DNA of 64,000 bases from Cladocopium goreaui. Lineage: Eukaryota; Sar; Dinophyceae; Suessiales; Symbiodiniaceae. The stretch lies in NCBI GenBank assembly GCA_947184155.2, contig CAMXCT020000314.1, forward strand, positions 104,486 to 168,485, read 5' to 3'. Positions 30,732 to 39,499 of the stretch are shown in pieces; the first letter of the stretch is position 1, and the number at the start of each line of letters is the position of its first letter. Both the position numbers and the translations under genes were made by a program. The notes under the pieces are model-generated. The model was not told the origin of the DNA. It saw only the letters and a list, made by a program, of their open reading frames with translations, and ran no database searches.

Positions 30732-31471
30732 ATGACCTCCGTGCCCATGGATGACAACGCATGGCTGCAGTGCTACGTGAAGGACTTCGGAGATTTGTCA
30801 GACATTGTAGTGGCCAAGTACCAGCACATGGACTCACATCGCATGCACGAATATATCTTCTTTTCCGGTGCCTCTGCAGTGGGATTCCTTCGCCGCACCC
30901 GAAAGTGTCTTATCATTGCTCAGGATTTTTGCTTTGTTTTCTTTTCAAAATTGGGGGTATATATAGTGTGGTTTAACTCATGCATGGTGGTTGTGTCTTG
31001 CTTTGCCTTTTTTGGCTTTACTCTTAGGAGCAAGAAGTACGTCTTTGGCTCGTGCGGCATGTGGGGTGCAGTCCAAGATGGAGAGTCTTGGACTATCCAG
31101 CTCCGGGGCTTTGCTTGCGAACATGGCTGCACGCTGTGGAACCTGGACTTTAAGTACCAAGGTGCTGCGCCTTGGTTGCTTCATCAAATATATTTAAAAA
31201 AACACAAGCTGTGGCAGACATTTTCATGCGCAAAAGTGCTGTTTAAGCTGTGCTTGTGTTTTTGCCCGGATCTAAGGGCCTCTTCAAGAGCGAGTTCGAA
31301 GGTGTGGTGCGGACTTTCACCGTGGCTTCCCGCCCCACGAAGTTTGGGCGCACCTTCCCTTGCGACCGAGGGTTGGCGTTGCCTCCTTGTGAAGCCTCGG
31401 AACCTTTGGCCTTGGTTGACACTACGAAGGAGGTGATTGAAGAGATCCCATGGACGTTGCTGGAGGAATAG
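30732..31471 (+). CDS. Candidate host gene with at least two introns, unknown function
   Basis: Exon 1 is 30732-30904, starting MTSVPMDDNAWLQCYVKDFG and ending in the middle of a Lys codon. A GT-AG intron of 123 bp (30905-31027) joins it in phase to exon 2, giving FLRRTRK then SKKYVFGSCGMWG. Exon 2 runs to about 31155 (TLWNLDFK). The next coding piece is in another phase and starts near 31271 after a pyrimidine-rich stretch and CTAAG, reading GLFKSEFEGVVRTFTV and ending WTLLEE with TAG at 31469-31471. I could not fix the second donor: a phase-2 GT at AA/GTACC or a GC donor would both be possible. No domain is recognised. It is one of the few places here with exon-like composition, and an upstream exon may exist. 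Confidence 0.5.
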
Positions 31472-32460
31472 TAGGTGCACAAAGGAGCTCACTCGGAATA
31501 GCCTGAATAGCCGCACTTGCCTTGCAGGCGAAGATAGCTTGTTGGCCATGCCGTGCAGGCGAAGCTTTGTGGCCATGGGTGCGTGGCGTGACCTTGCCAC
31601 AGTTGCAGGCGAAGCTGTTTGCAATGGGTGCAGGCCATGCAATCTATCCATATAGAACCTTTCCGATCCTTTAAATAAGGATTTCGGACGCATCGACGCA
31701 GCAAGAAAAATAGCAGCAAATTTGGGCATGTGTTTTCCTGATTTGACGTTTGTTCATCAAACAAGTTCTCTCTTCATCAAACAAGTTCTCTCTTGCCCCT
31801 TGTCTCTCCTGCGCAGGTGCTTCATCGTGTCCATCGACTTCGTTACAACTTTTCTCTGAGGATCGTGGTGTTGTTGTTGGGTTGGATGGATATTTCACAT
31901 GTGTTAAATATAGACATGTTGGCCTTGCTATAATGAGACATGTTTGGTTTACATGCAGGCGTGTGGATATATGACATGTGGATTTGCTGGCTGGTATATA
32001 GCTACAAAACATCATTTTGATCAATCCATTGATGACATTTTCCTTATTGCATTGTTTTTATTTTATTACTTGAAAATACCAAGGGTTGAAAAGGCTGCAG
32101 CCGGGCTTGGCTCGCTGGCCTGACCTAGCGGGCACTATGCTCGCAGGTTTGTCTGGAAAACATGCATGAGTGTTTCAATATTGGTTCACTACTATATGTG
32201 TCCATTTCATTATATACTTTGATCTATATACCAAACATGGTCCTGTGTAACTATATTAAAACAACTTCATGATTTTGAGCACGGTCATGAATCCAACCGA
32301 CCCACCAAAAAAGATATGTGACCTTTTTTTCACACGTACTTGCGAGATAAAATTTCGTTGCATGCTGATTTTTCTGGCGTTATGCTTTCATTTTACTATT
32401 ACCTTTTTTCATTATAGAGCTACAAAAAAATCAACATACTTCAAAAAAAATGTAGTTACA
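31472..32460. other. Unassigned DNA downstream of the candidate gene
   Basis: Short direct repeats (TTGCAGGCGAAG at about 31523, 31548 and 31603; CATCAAACAAGTTCTCTCTT twice at 31755-31793). No supported coding region. Confidence 0.45.
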
Positions 32461-32461
32461 T

Positions 32462-32660
32462 GTACATATAAGTCACTTAGGGGACTTAGGTTTGAAGCTG
32501 TCTAAGCGACTTAGCCCACTTAGCCTAAGTACGCTAAGTAGACTTAGCTAAGTCCGCTAAGTGGCTCAAAGCTAAGTGTGCTATCTAACTTAGCCTAAGC
32601 CGACTGAGTACTTAGCAAGTGCCTCAAGTACATAGTAAATATCATAAGTACTTACTAACA
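32462..32660. repeat. Dense cluster of CTTAG/CTAAG words
   Basis: About twenty occurrences of ACTTAG, GCTAAG, CCTAAG and TAAGT in both orientations within 200 bases, without a fixed period. It abuts the Penelope-like array. Confidence 0.75.
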
Positions 32661-32721
32661 AGGCTGATCCTCCAAGTAGAGTCAGAGGTTTTACGTCTAT
32701 TCGGTCGTTACACACACACAC

Positions 32722-33137
32722 ACTTGCTCAGAAACATCATTGCGAATTACTGTTGTGGAATGCATCTCACGTGCACAAGACAATCCCTTAAAGTCTGACA
32801 GGAAAGATTAGTTGATCCAGCGTGAAATTCATGGCGAAGTAAATTTTCTACGTCCTTGCTCTGAAGAAGGTTCAGATGCAGCGAAGTCCAAAATAAAATA
32901 ACATAATACCAGATTGCGACAACAGTGCATTGAATCGAAAAAGTCAAATGAACCGGCAAGGTGGTCTTTGGGTTAGCCACGTCCCGTAACGAGTAAATGA
33001 AGCAGGTACGTGGAGTTGATCAGACTCCATATCCTAGTCAACTGCATGGAGCTTCGTTGGCGACAGCCATGCAGCGACCCTGTCGCCCCCTGCTAAGTAA
33101 GAGGTTTTACATCTTTACAGATGGTTCACACACACAC
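32722..33137 (-). repeat. PLE-1 terminal repeat, 3' copy
   Basis: Begins ACTTGCTCAGAAACATC on the plus strand and ends GATGGTTCACACACAC. Nearly identical to 34031-34446. Confidence 0.85.
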
Positions 33138-33151
33138 CCTCCCGCAGGAGG
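33138..33151 (-). ncRNA. Hairpin at inner edge of PLE-1 3' repeat
   Basis: CCTCC-CGCA-GGAGG, a perfect 5-bp stem directly abutting the terminal repeat. In PLE-2 the same position has a different 7-bp stem (34918-34935). Confidence 0.5.
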
Positions 33152-33969
33152 ATGAGAAATTAAGGTCCCGACCATGAGATGAAAATGAAGAAGAAGGGCA
33201 ATGAAAATGAGGTGAAGATGACAATGAGATGAAAGTTACTTAACCAGGACGCAAAGAGGGGAACGCAAAAGAAGAGGGAAGGAGAAAACACCAACACATG
33301 AAACCTAGCCCAAAACGGGCAACCCTGGAAAGGCAAGGGAAAAGAAAAACGGAGGCCGAAGGACAACGGAACAAGACCAGCGGAGGAGGGGGAAGACAGA
33401 AGCGCCTGAACCAACCTGACACGGCGCAAACCTACAACAACCTCAGCACGCAACGGGCCAAACCTACCTGGAGGGAGGAGAACGCAAGAACACATGAAAA
33501 AGGAAGAAAAAGGGACCCATGGGGAACTAGTTAATGACATGATGCATCCACAACGCATGCAGTATTCGTGATAAGGCTCAAAGGCCCTCGGCTGTCAAGT
33601 TCCAACCCTATAGACGGCTTAAGTGTTCAACCCCTGAATTAAGTGCACAATTGAACCTCACCAACGACCATCAAAAGAAAGAAGAACCACACCTAAAGCA
33701 TGCCTGACGCCTCCATATGAACCCATGTCATGATGCAACTTGTCTGTCAAACTCTCGAGCAACGTTGAAAAACGGATGTTAACGTGGCTTCCAGCTATGC
33801 AGATCTGCAAAAGAAAAAGAAAAGGGTGATCCCAGGTACAGCGGGCAGCAGTTCAACACATCGACATCGACCGGTGAAACTTTGAAAAAAGGCCGTCTGT
33901 TTCACTTTACTTAGACGAATTACTAATTCAAAAGTGTAAATTCAGACATCGTTTTACTGTCAATTGTTA

Positions 33970-34026
33970 GCCTGGAAAGGCTTTCCCCGAAGGGTTCCTG
34001 CCAACTTGACGTACACAGCAGGAATG
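33970..34026 (-). ncRNA. Three-hairpin structured leader of PLE-1
   Basis: On the plus strand: AGCCT-GGAA-AGGCT, then CCC-GAA-GGG (on the transcribed strand CCC-UUCG-GGG), then TTCCTGC (33995-34001) pairing with GCAGGAA (34018-34024) around a loop containing CTTGACG. It ends two to five bases from the 5' terminal repeat. Function is unknown. Confidence 0.55.
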
Positions 34027-34030
34027 ACAC

Positions 34031-34446
34031 ACTTGCTCAGAAACATCATTGCGAATTACTGTTGTGGAATGCATCTCACGTGCACACGACAATCCCTTAA
34101 AGTCTGACAGGAAAGATTAGTTGATCCAGCGTGAAATTCATGGCGAAGTAAATTTTCTACGTCCTTGCTCTGAAGAAGGTTCAGATGCAGCGAAGTCCAA
34201 AATAAAATAACATAATACCAGATTGCGACAACAGTGCATTGAATCGAAAAAGTCAAATGAACCGGCAAGGTGGTCTTTGGGTTAGCCACGTCCCATAACG
34301 AGTAAATGAAGCAGGTACGTGGAGTTGATCAGACTCCATATCCTAGTCAACTGCATGGAGCTTCGTTGGCGACAGCCATGCAGCGACCCTGTCGCCCCCT
34401 GCTAAGTAAGAGGTTTTACATCTTTACAGATGGTTCACACACACAC
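34031..34446 (-). repeat. PLE-1 terminal repeat, 5' copy
   Basis: Near-identical partner of 32722-33137; joins the 3' repeat of PLE-2 directly through a CACACA run. Confidence 0.85.
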
Positions 34447-34917
34447 ACTTGCTCAGAAATATCTTATCGAATTACTGATGTGGAATGCATCGTACGTGCA
34501 AAAACACTTCAGTTAAACCTGACAGGAAGGGTTGAATGATTGGAAGTGAGAAACTGCTCGAAGGAAATCATTCTACGTCCTTGCTCGAAGGGTTTTCAGG
34601 TTCTGATGCAGCTCAGTCAGATTGCGAAAACCGTACGGTTGTTTGGTTTGAAAAAAGTTGAAAACCGACATGCCGGTACTTGGCTTAGCCGGTTGCCATG
34701 GACGAAAGTGAAAAATGGCGCAGGTACGCAGATTGGCGTCCCAATCTGTATCACCAGATCAAATGGGTGTCTTCGTTGGTAGCGGTCCCAAATGATCTGC
34801 CGCTACCCCCTGCGAAAATGAAAAAACCTCATGTCAGCAGAAATGAAAACAACAGGTACACAAAGGTCCGAGTTACAAAATAGAAGTTTTACATCTTTTC
34901 AGATGTTCCACACACAC
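34447..34917 (-). repeat. PLE-2 terminal repeat, 3' copy
   Basis: Begins ACTTGCTCAGAAATATC on the plus strand. Nearly identical to 45212-45672 with about six scattered differences. Confidence 0.87.
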
Positions 34918-34935
34918 GCCTCGCTGCCGCGAGGC
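34918..34935 (-). ncRNA. Hairpin at inner edge of PLE-2 3' repeat
   Basis: GCCTCGC-TGCC-GCGAGGC, a perfect 7-bp stem at the position equivalent to 33138-33151; the pairing is kept although bases differ. Confidence 0.5.
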
Positions 34936-35088
34936 TGTTTTGACGGCTGCGGAGTGGCTAGCGAAGCTCTTATCTAGGCCCTGAAGCAGGAAACAGCGAT
35001 TGACGCAAAATCAAAATACAGGGAGGAAATCTGCATTTGAATTATCCGGTCAGCTCAGAACGACATCGGCAGGAAGTTCAGCAGGTCT

Positions 35089-36027
35089 TTAGTCATCATC
35101 AATGTCGGACAACCTTTCCATCTGTTGAGCTTGCTGAGACAGAATATGGGTCGTCTGTGCTAAATGACTGGCAAGGTGGGCCAAGTCTGTTGCCGTAAAG
35201 ACCTGGACCGGATTGGTGCTCAAGTCATCTCCTGGATTCTCAAGCTTCTCGAGGATCGCCGCATTGGATTCCCTGTCATTGTTGAGAATGTCCCAAAGGA
35301 CTGCAGCCAGTTGGTGGATCTGACTTGGTACCGATGCGGCACCGGCGTTGGCGGTGATGGAATCTGTGTCTTCCATCCCGGATCCCGGCAATGATTCTTG
35401 GCTTTCTTCCGGTTGGTCAGCATTGTCAGACTCTTGCGGATAATGTTGCCAAGAGGTCTGCTCATGGTGCACTTCAGGAATGTTGAAGTGACGACGCCAG
35501 TAGTTGGCAAGTTGGGTGGATTGCTCCCATGAGTCTATCCATCCATAGCGGTCAGCACGGATGTGACCAACAATCCCATTGAAGAAAAACTCCGGTTGAC
35601 GGTTGTGTTGCACACCGTAACGGTCCACTTCCGTCACCATGAGGCGACTGACTCCCGGTTGATGAGGAGAGCGAACTTCTGTGAAGATGTGAGTATGGAG
35701 CGTTCGATGCTGTTGTTCGATCTCCGTTTGGAGTGGGTAGGCCTCTTCACGTACAGGCTGTATTGGGTTTTGATGGGCAGAGGTATCAGGAAGGGGTACT
35801 GGCTGAGCCGTAGCCGTATACCGGTAGTGAGATGAACTGCCGCTCTGATCCGTACCTGGAAAGGATGGCCAGGTCGGAGTATCAGTGACACTGCTAGGTG
35901 AAGGTCTTGGACCGGAGGATGTAGCATCACTGCTAGATTGGCTCTGAAGTCTGGAGTGTCGTCGTGGCATGCCCATCGGTGCACGAGGAGAAGTGATACC
36001 GGCAAGAAAGGAATCATGCTTGGTCAT
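35089..36027 (-). CDS. PLE-2 last ORF, unknown function
   Basis: 312 codons starting MTKHDSFLAGITSPRAPMG. A Ser/Thr/Pro-rich N-terminus is followed by a folded-looking middle (HIRADRYGWIDSWEQSTQLANYW) and a C-terminal helical, Gln-rich segment (LAHLASHLAQTTHILSQQAQQMERL) that may be a coiled coil. The frame is intact. It begins after a pyrimidine-rich stretch (36060-36150 on the minus strand), as do the two ORFs upstream. No family recognised. Confidence 0.55.
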   Translation of the reverse strand: MTKHDSFLAGITSPRAPMGMPRRHSRLQSQSSSDATSSGPRPSPSSVTDTPTWPSFPGTDQSGSSSHYRYTATAQPVPLPDTSAHQNPIQPVREEAYPLQTEIEQQHRTLHTHIFTEVRSPHQPGVSRLMVTEVDRYGVQHNRQPEFFFNGIVGHIRADRYGWIDSWEQSTQLANYWRRHFNIPEVHHEQTSWQHYPQESDNADQPEESQESLPGSGMEDTDSITANAGAASVPSQIHQLAAVLWDILNNDRESNAAILEKLENPGDDLSTNPVQVFTATDLAHLASHLAQTTHILSQQAQQMERLSDIDDD

Positions 36028-36160
36028 GATAAAGCTGAAGCCAAGAGCTATAAAATGTCAAAATAGGTGCCGGAAATGAAGTGACAAATGGAAATGAAAC
36101 AGGAAGAGAAGGAAAAAGAAAACAGGGACGCAAGAAGCAGCAAAAGGCTTTTTGTCCGCA

Positions 36161-36705
36161 TTATGGAAGCATGTTGCGGTTTTGGAGAGCCTCATGGCAG
36201 CTCATACGCATGATGTACGGCTGATAGTGAGACGTGAAATATCGAATATTGCTAGGGAATAAAATGCCAAATTCTTGACCTTCAGTCCAATGAGGACGAT
36301 ATTCATGAAGGAGTTCGACAAGGCGGTCCTCATTGTGGAGAGTGAAAGTGTCTCCAGTCTCATCTTGCCACCGGATGTCCATTGAGGACGGAGGAAGGTA
36401 GCGATCCCACGTGTACCAGATGTGTTGGCTGATGTAGTATAGCAGGTTGTACACCGTGAATGTGTCAAGTTGATGGATGTCAAGCAAGATATTGTAGGTG
36501 AACAGAGCAAGTTCTTCATTTCTGCTAAGGGTGGGCAGCACATCGCATGTCGTGGAGTCCATGACGTCATCATGGATTTTGTTGGCTCATGCCATGAATC
36601 ACGATGTTGATTGCGATGCTGCGGGTGGCGGCTTTGCCACATGGGATCGTCCCATGAACGGGAACGTTCAGGAGCAATACGTACGTAGTTGGATGAATGA
36701 GCCAT
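36161..36705 (-). CDS. PLE-2 small ORF, frameshifted, unknown function
   Basis: The probable start is MAHSSNYVRIAPERSRSWDD (ATG at 36705), just after TTTTCCAG, with a 150-bp pyrimidine tract upstream. Sense then moves to another frame near 36560 (MDSTTCDVLPTLSRNEELAL) and continues through LLYYISQHIWYTWDRYLP to a stop at 36161. The second part is rich in aromatic residues and compact-looking. The family is not recognised. Confidence 0.45.
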
Positions 36706-36904
36706 ATTTGCTGGAAAACAGACATGGACCGACATGTCAGGGAAGATGAGAACAGGAAAGCAGAAGAGAAGGAGGCCAAAAGGAAAAAAGGCAGGAGCGG
36801 AAGAAACCACAAGAGAGAGGAGGGAACGAAAACAGGAAAAGGAAGCAGAGACGAATGCAGTAGCAGCGAATGCACACTTTTTCCGGATGGGAGATCAATG
36901 CATC

Positions 36905-37922
36905 TTAGTCCTCAGCCTCTGGTTCGTGAGGTGGGTGAACACGGCCATGTTGGTCCGTTTGTTTTAAGATTCCCCATCTAAGTTTGCACACCTGGGGATC
37001 ACGGTGAAGTCGAGCTCCGATCGTCTTCCACGAAGGACGGGACTTTGTGTCCTGTTTTAAGCTGATTAGTTCTTGATCATCTGTGTTGGTCCAAGGAAGA
37101 AATGGGGGATCACGAGGAGGATCAGCTGGATTTGGTTGGAGGATTCGAAAAGTTGGAGATGGTGGTGCCTTTGGGTTCGGTGTCAGTGTGAGAGTGGAGG
37201 AGCCAGGTGGCGTGGTGGAGGTGGTGTTGGATGGTGCAGCGGGGCGATAGCCGATGTCTGTGTCCGGGTGATCATGTGCGGAAGCAGTTCCTGACACTGC
37301 ATCATAATCGGAATCATCTGAGTTGATTGAAGCCTCCAGGAGGTACTTCGGAGATGATGGGAAGCGGGCCAGGGCGACCACATCTCTCAGTGGCAGGGAC
37401 TCGGGTGTCTGGAACTGGCGCCGATTTTTGTTTTTTCTTCGGCTGCGGGTCTTCAGTTGATGAGGCCCGTTGTTTGGACCGAACAGGGACTGGGATTGTA
37501 GTCCTGGTCGTGGCTCGAGGAGGTTCAGTACCGGGTGAAGTACCTGGAGTTGGATCAATGACTGGATCCGTCATGAGAACTGGATTTCGTGCTTCCACAG
37601 GTGTAGCGGAAGTATGGTCGGCATCCCTGTAATGTGGTTGATGCGTGGTGGTGGGACGTAGGTTTGGTTCAGGATTCACAACCATCTGTGACGGAATGCC
37701 TCCATGTGACACCATGGTTGGTGGAAGTGAAGAAGGAGGTAAAGGAACGAAAGTGTGGAGGCCTCTGGATGTTGGACGTTCCAAGCGGAAATGTGAAGAG
37801 GGCATGGAATCTTCCCACTCAATGGACGGCTCGAAGAAGGGGAGAAGCCCCGCCAAGTGGTTTAGATGCACAATGGCCCGAGCCAGGTGGTGATGAAAGG
37901 CACGGCCTTGAGCGTGGTCCAT
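36905..37922 (-). CDS. PLE-2 Myb/SANT-like DNA-binding protein, frameshifted
   Basis: The likely start is MDHAQGRAFHHHLARA (ATG at 37922), preceded by a pyrimidine-rich tract of about 150 bp. A long Pro/Thr-rich region has a basic patch (PKKKQKSA). Reading shifts frame somewhere in 37320-37558 to the frame that ends at 36905. Near the C-terminus (about 37100-36957) WTNTDDQELISLKQ, SWKTIGARL and CKLRWGIL follow the three-helix Myb/SANT pattern with regularly spaced Trp. Myb/SANT domains bind DNA or histone tails. Here it could guide insertion or regulate the element; that is inference. Myb domains are not a usual component of Penelope-like elements as I know them. Confidence 0.55.
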
Positions 37923-37933
37923 GGGAAGCAAAA

Positions 37934-39499
37934 TTAACAGCAAGGAAAAGGGCAGAAGCGGTGGTTGAGCCAAGAAGCTGCAAAGAAACACCAGCAACAA
38001 CAAAGAAGGAGAAAACCACCATGAAGAAAAGAGAAAAGAAAAGAAACCCAAAGGAGAGAGCAGCAAGGACAATAAAAACCGGCAAGCATCAAGCGCATGT
38101 TTGACTTGGCGGTTGAAGGTTCTGATGCTGAATCAATAGGTGATTTGAAATTGTCTGGAGTTCCTCCTTGGGAAAACCAGCGCGTGTGTACAAATGAATT
38201 ATATAATTGGGCAAGACCTTGTTGGACGCGAAAATCAGGGAAGGCGCCCTTGATGACGATGTGGCAGCGCGAGCGAAAACCACTGAGGAGGACTTTCGGA
38301 GGGGAAGCTGAAAATGGTGAGAGGACTTGAGAGACGTTCGTCGGTCCCTGATAGATCAGTTCCAGTGGTTTTGTTTCAAGCATGAAGCCGAGAAATTCTT
38401 GGTCAGGTTCAGTTTCAAGAATGATAGGTTTGCCATAGAATCCATCGTCCAGGAGGACTTCATATGGTGCAAGTGCAGTGAGGCGTTTGTCTCCGAAGAT
38501 GAGACGGTTGTCGACGTAGCGGATATGGCGGATGAATAAATGCTGGTTGGAAAGAAGTTGATGGAAGGTGATGGACCAAATTTGCTCACTGATGGAGACT
38601 ACCATCAGACATAGAGCAGGTGACAGAGGACTGCCCATGGGACTTCCTCTGCATTGACGGACACATTTTTGGCCCAGTGCGAACGTTTGCATGTTCAGTG
38701 CTGATTTTATCAGGCCTGGGACATCTTTGATGATGATCTTTCGGGTGACATTGAGACGACGGAAAGTACGTCCTTTGATGATGTCTCCTGGATTGTTGGA
38801 TTTTCCCGGATAAACCGAAAAAGCTTCATCGTCGGAGACATTCATTTTTGGACGCAGAAAGTCCAAAAGCATGAACCAGGATCTGACGAATCTGTCTTGG
38901 TCAATGCTGGTGAAGAAGCCCGCTAAGTCTTGATTGACCAGGATTAAATCGGCGTCGACAGGCGCCGATTTCAAAATGGAGAGTAGTGTGTAAACACCCC
39001 CAGTGGCAAAGTGGTTGGGACAGGCTGCTGGAATGAGCTGAAAGATCAACCGGGCAAGGATGTTGAGCATGGGCCGAAATGGGGAGTCCACGAAGGAAAT
39101 GATGGGTCGGCCACTGCGGAATTCTTTCTTTCGTTTGGCCAAAATGTAGCCGGATGGAAGTTGACGGCCAGAACCCACTGCCCAAGGATAGGCTTTGCCA
39201 TGTTGACGTTGAAGGGATTCGACGAGTGAGGTCACTATGGAGGATGGTTCGTCCGGTAATTGTTCAAAGATTGAAGGGTCCATGGAAGGTTTGTTCAATG
39301 GATTGATAGTAAAGACATGGACAGTAGATGCGGAGAGAAGAGGAATGTTTGTCCTCGCAATGGAAAATGGTGCCTTCAAACGTGGATTGAAGTTTAGTGA
39401 TGGAGGACTTCGTGATGTGATTGGTGATTCGCTGGGTGTGTTCTGACCAGAGGTGGCAGAGGTCAGAGATGGTCGTCTGTGGCATAGAAGGTAAGCCAT
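37934..39499 (-). CDS. PLE-2 reverse transcriptase core
   Basis: The frame joins the GIY-YIG frame (39264-40829) by a one-base shift between 39499 and 39264. RT landmarks are RPIISFVDSPFRPM, NQDLAGFFTSID (motif A, catalytic Asp), CRGSPMGSPLSPALC (motif B) and HIRYVDNRLIFG (motif C). The GSPMGSPLSP form is typical of Penelope-like elements. Motif C reads YVDN where active RTs have YxDD: the first Asp is kept and the second is Asn. The true C-terminus is unclear because the frame runs on into the pyrimidine tract before the Myb ORF. The enzyme would prime on nicked target DNA and copy element RNA. Confidence 0.8.
   Translation of the reverse strand: MAYLLCHRRPSLTSATSGQNTPSESPITSRSPPSLNFNPRLKAPFSIARTNIPLLSASTVHVFTINPLNKPSMDPSIFEQLPDEPSSIVTSLVESLQRQHGKAYPWAVGSGRQLPSGYILAKRKKEFRSGRPIISFVDSPFRPMLNILARLIFQLIPAACPNHFATGGVYTLLSILKSAPVDADLILVNQDLAGFFTSIDQDRFVRSWFMLLDFLRPKMNVSDDEAFSVYPGKSNNPGDIIKGRTFRRLNVTRKIIIKDVPGLIKSALNMQTFALGQKCVRQCRGSPMGSPLSPALCLMVVSISEQIWSITFHQLLSNQHLFIRHIRYVDNRLIFGDKRLTALAPYEVLLDDGFYGKPIILETEPDQEFLGFMLETKPLELIYQGPTNVSQVLSPFSASPPKVLLSGFRSRCHIVIKGAFPDFRVQQGLAQLYNSFVHTRWFSQGGTPDNFKSPIDSASEPSTAKSNMRLMLAGFYCPCCSLLWVSFLFSFLHGGFLLLCCCWCFFAASWLNHRFCPFPCC

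Larger units (their letters stand above)
32722..34446 (-). mobile_element. Short non-autonomous Penelope-like element (PLE-1)
   Basis: Direct repeats at 32722-33137 and 34031-34446 differ at only a few positions (for example GTGCACAAGAC versus GTGCACACGAC). They enclose a 5'-leader-like segment (33538-34030) and only about 400 bp of interior. The leader and repeats align with those of the long element next door at clearly lower identity, so this is a related but distinct subfamily that has lost its coding region. A minus-strand frame at 33160-33558 has no domain. It lies immediately downstream of the long element in the same orientation. Confidence 0.75.

Noticed and set aside
33160-33558. 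132-codon minus-strand ORF inside PLE-1
   Set aside because: Hydrophobic, low-complexity translation of a purine-rich plus strand; no domain and no counterpart in PLE-2.
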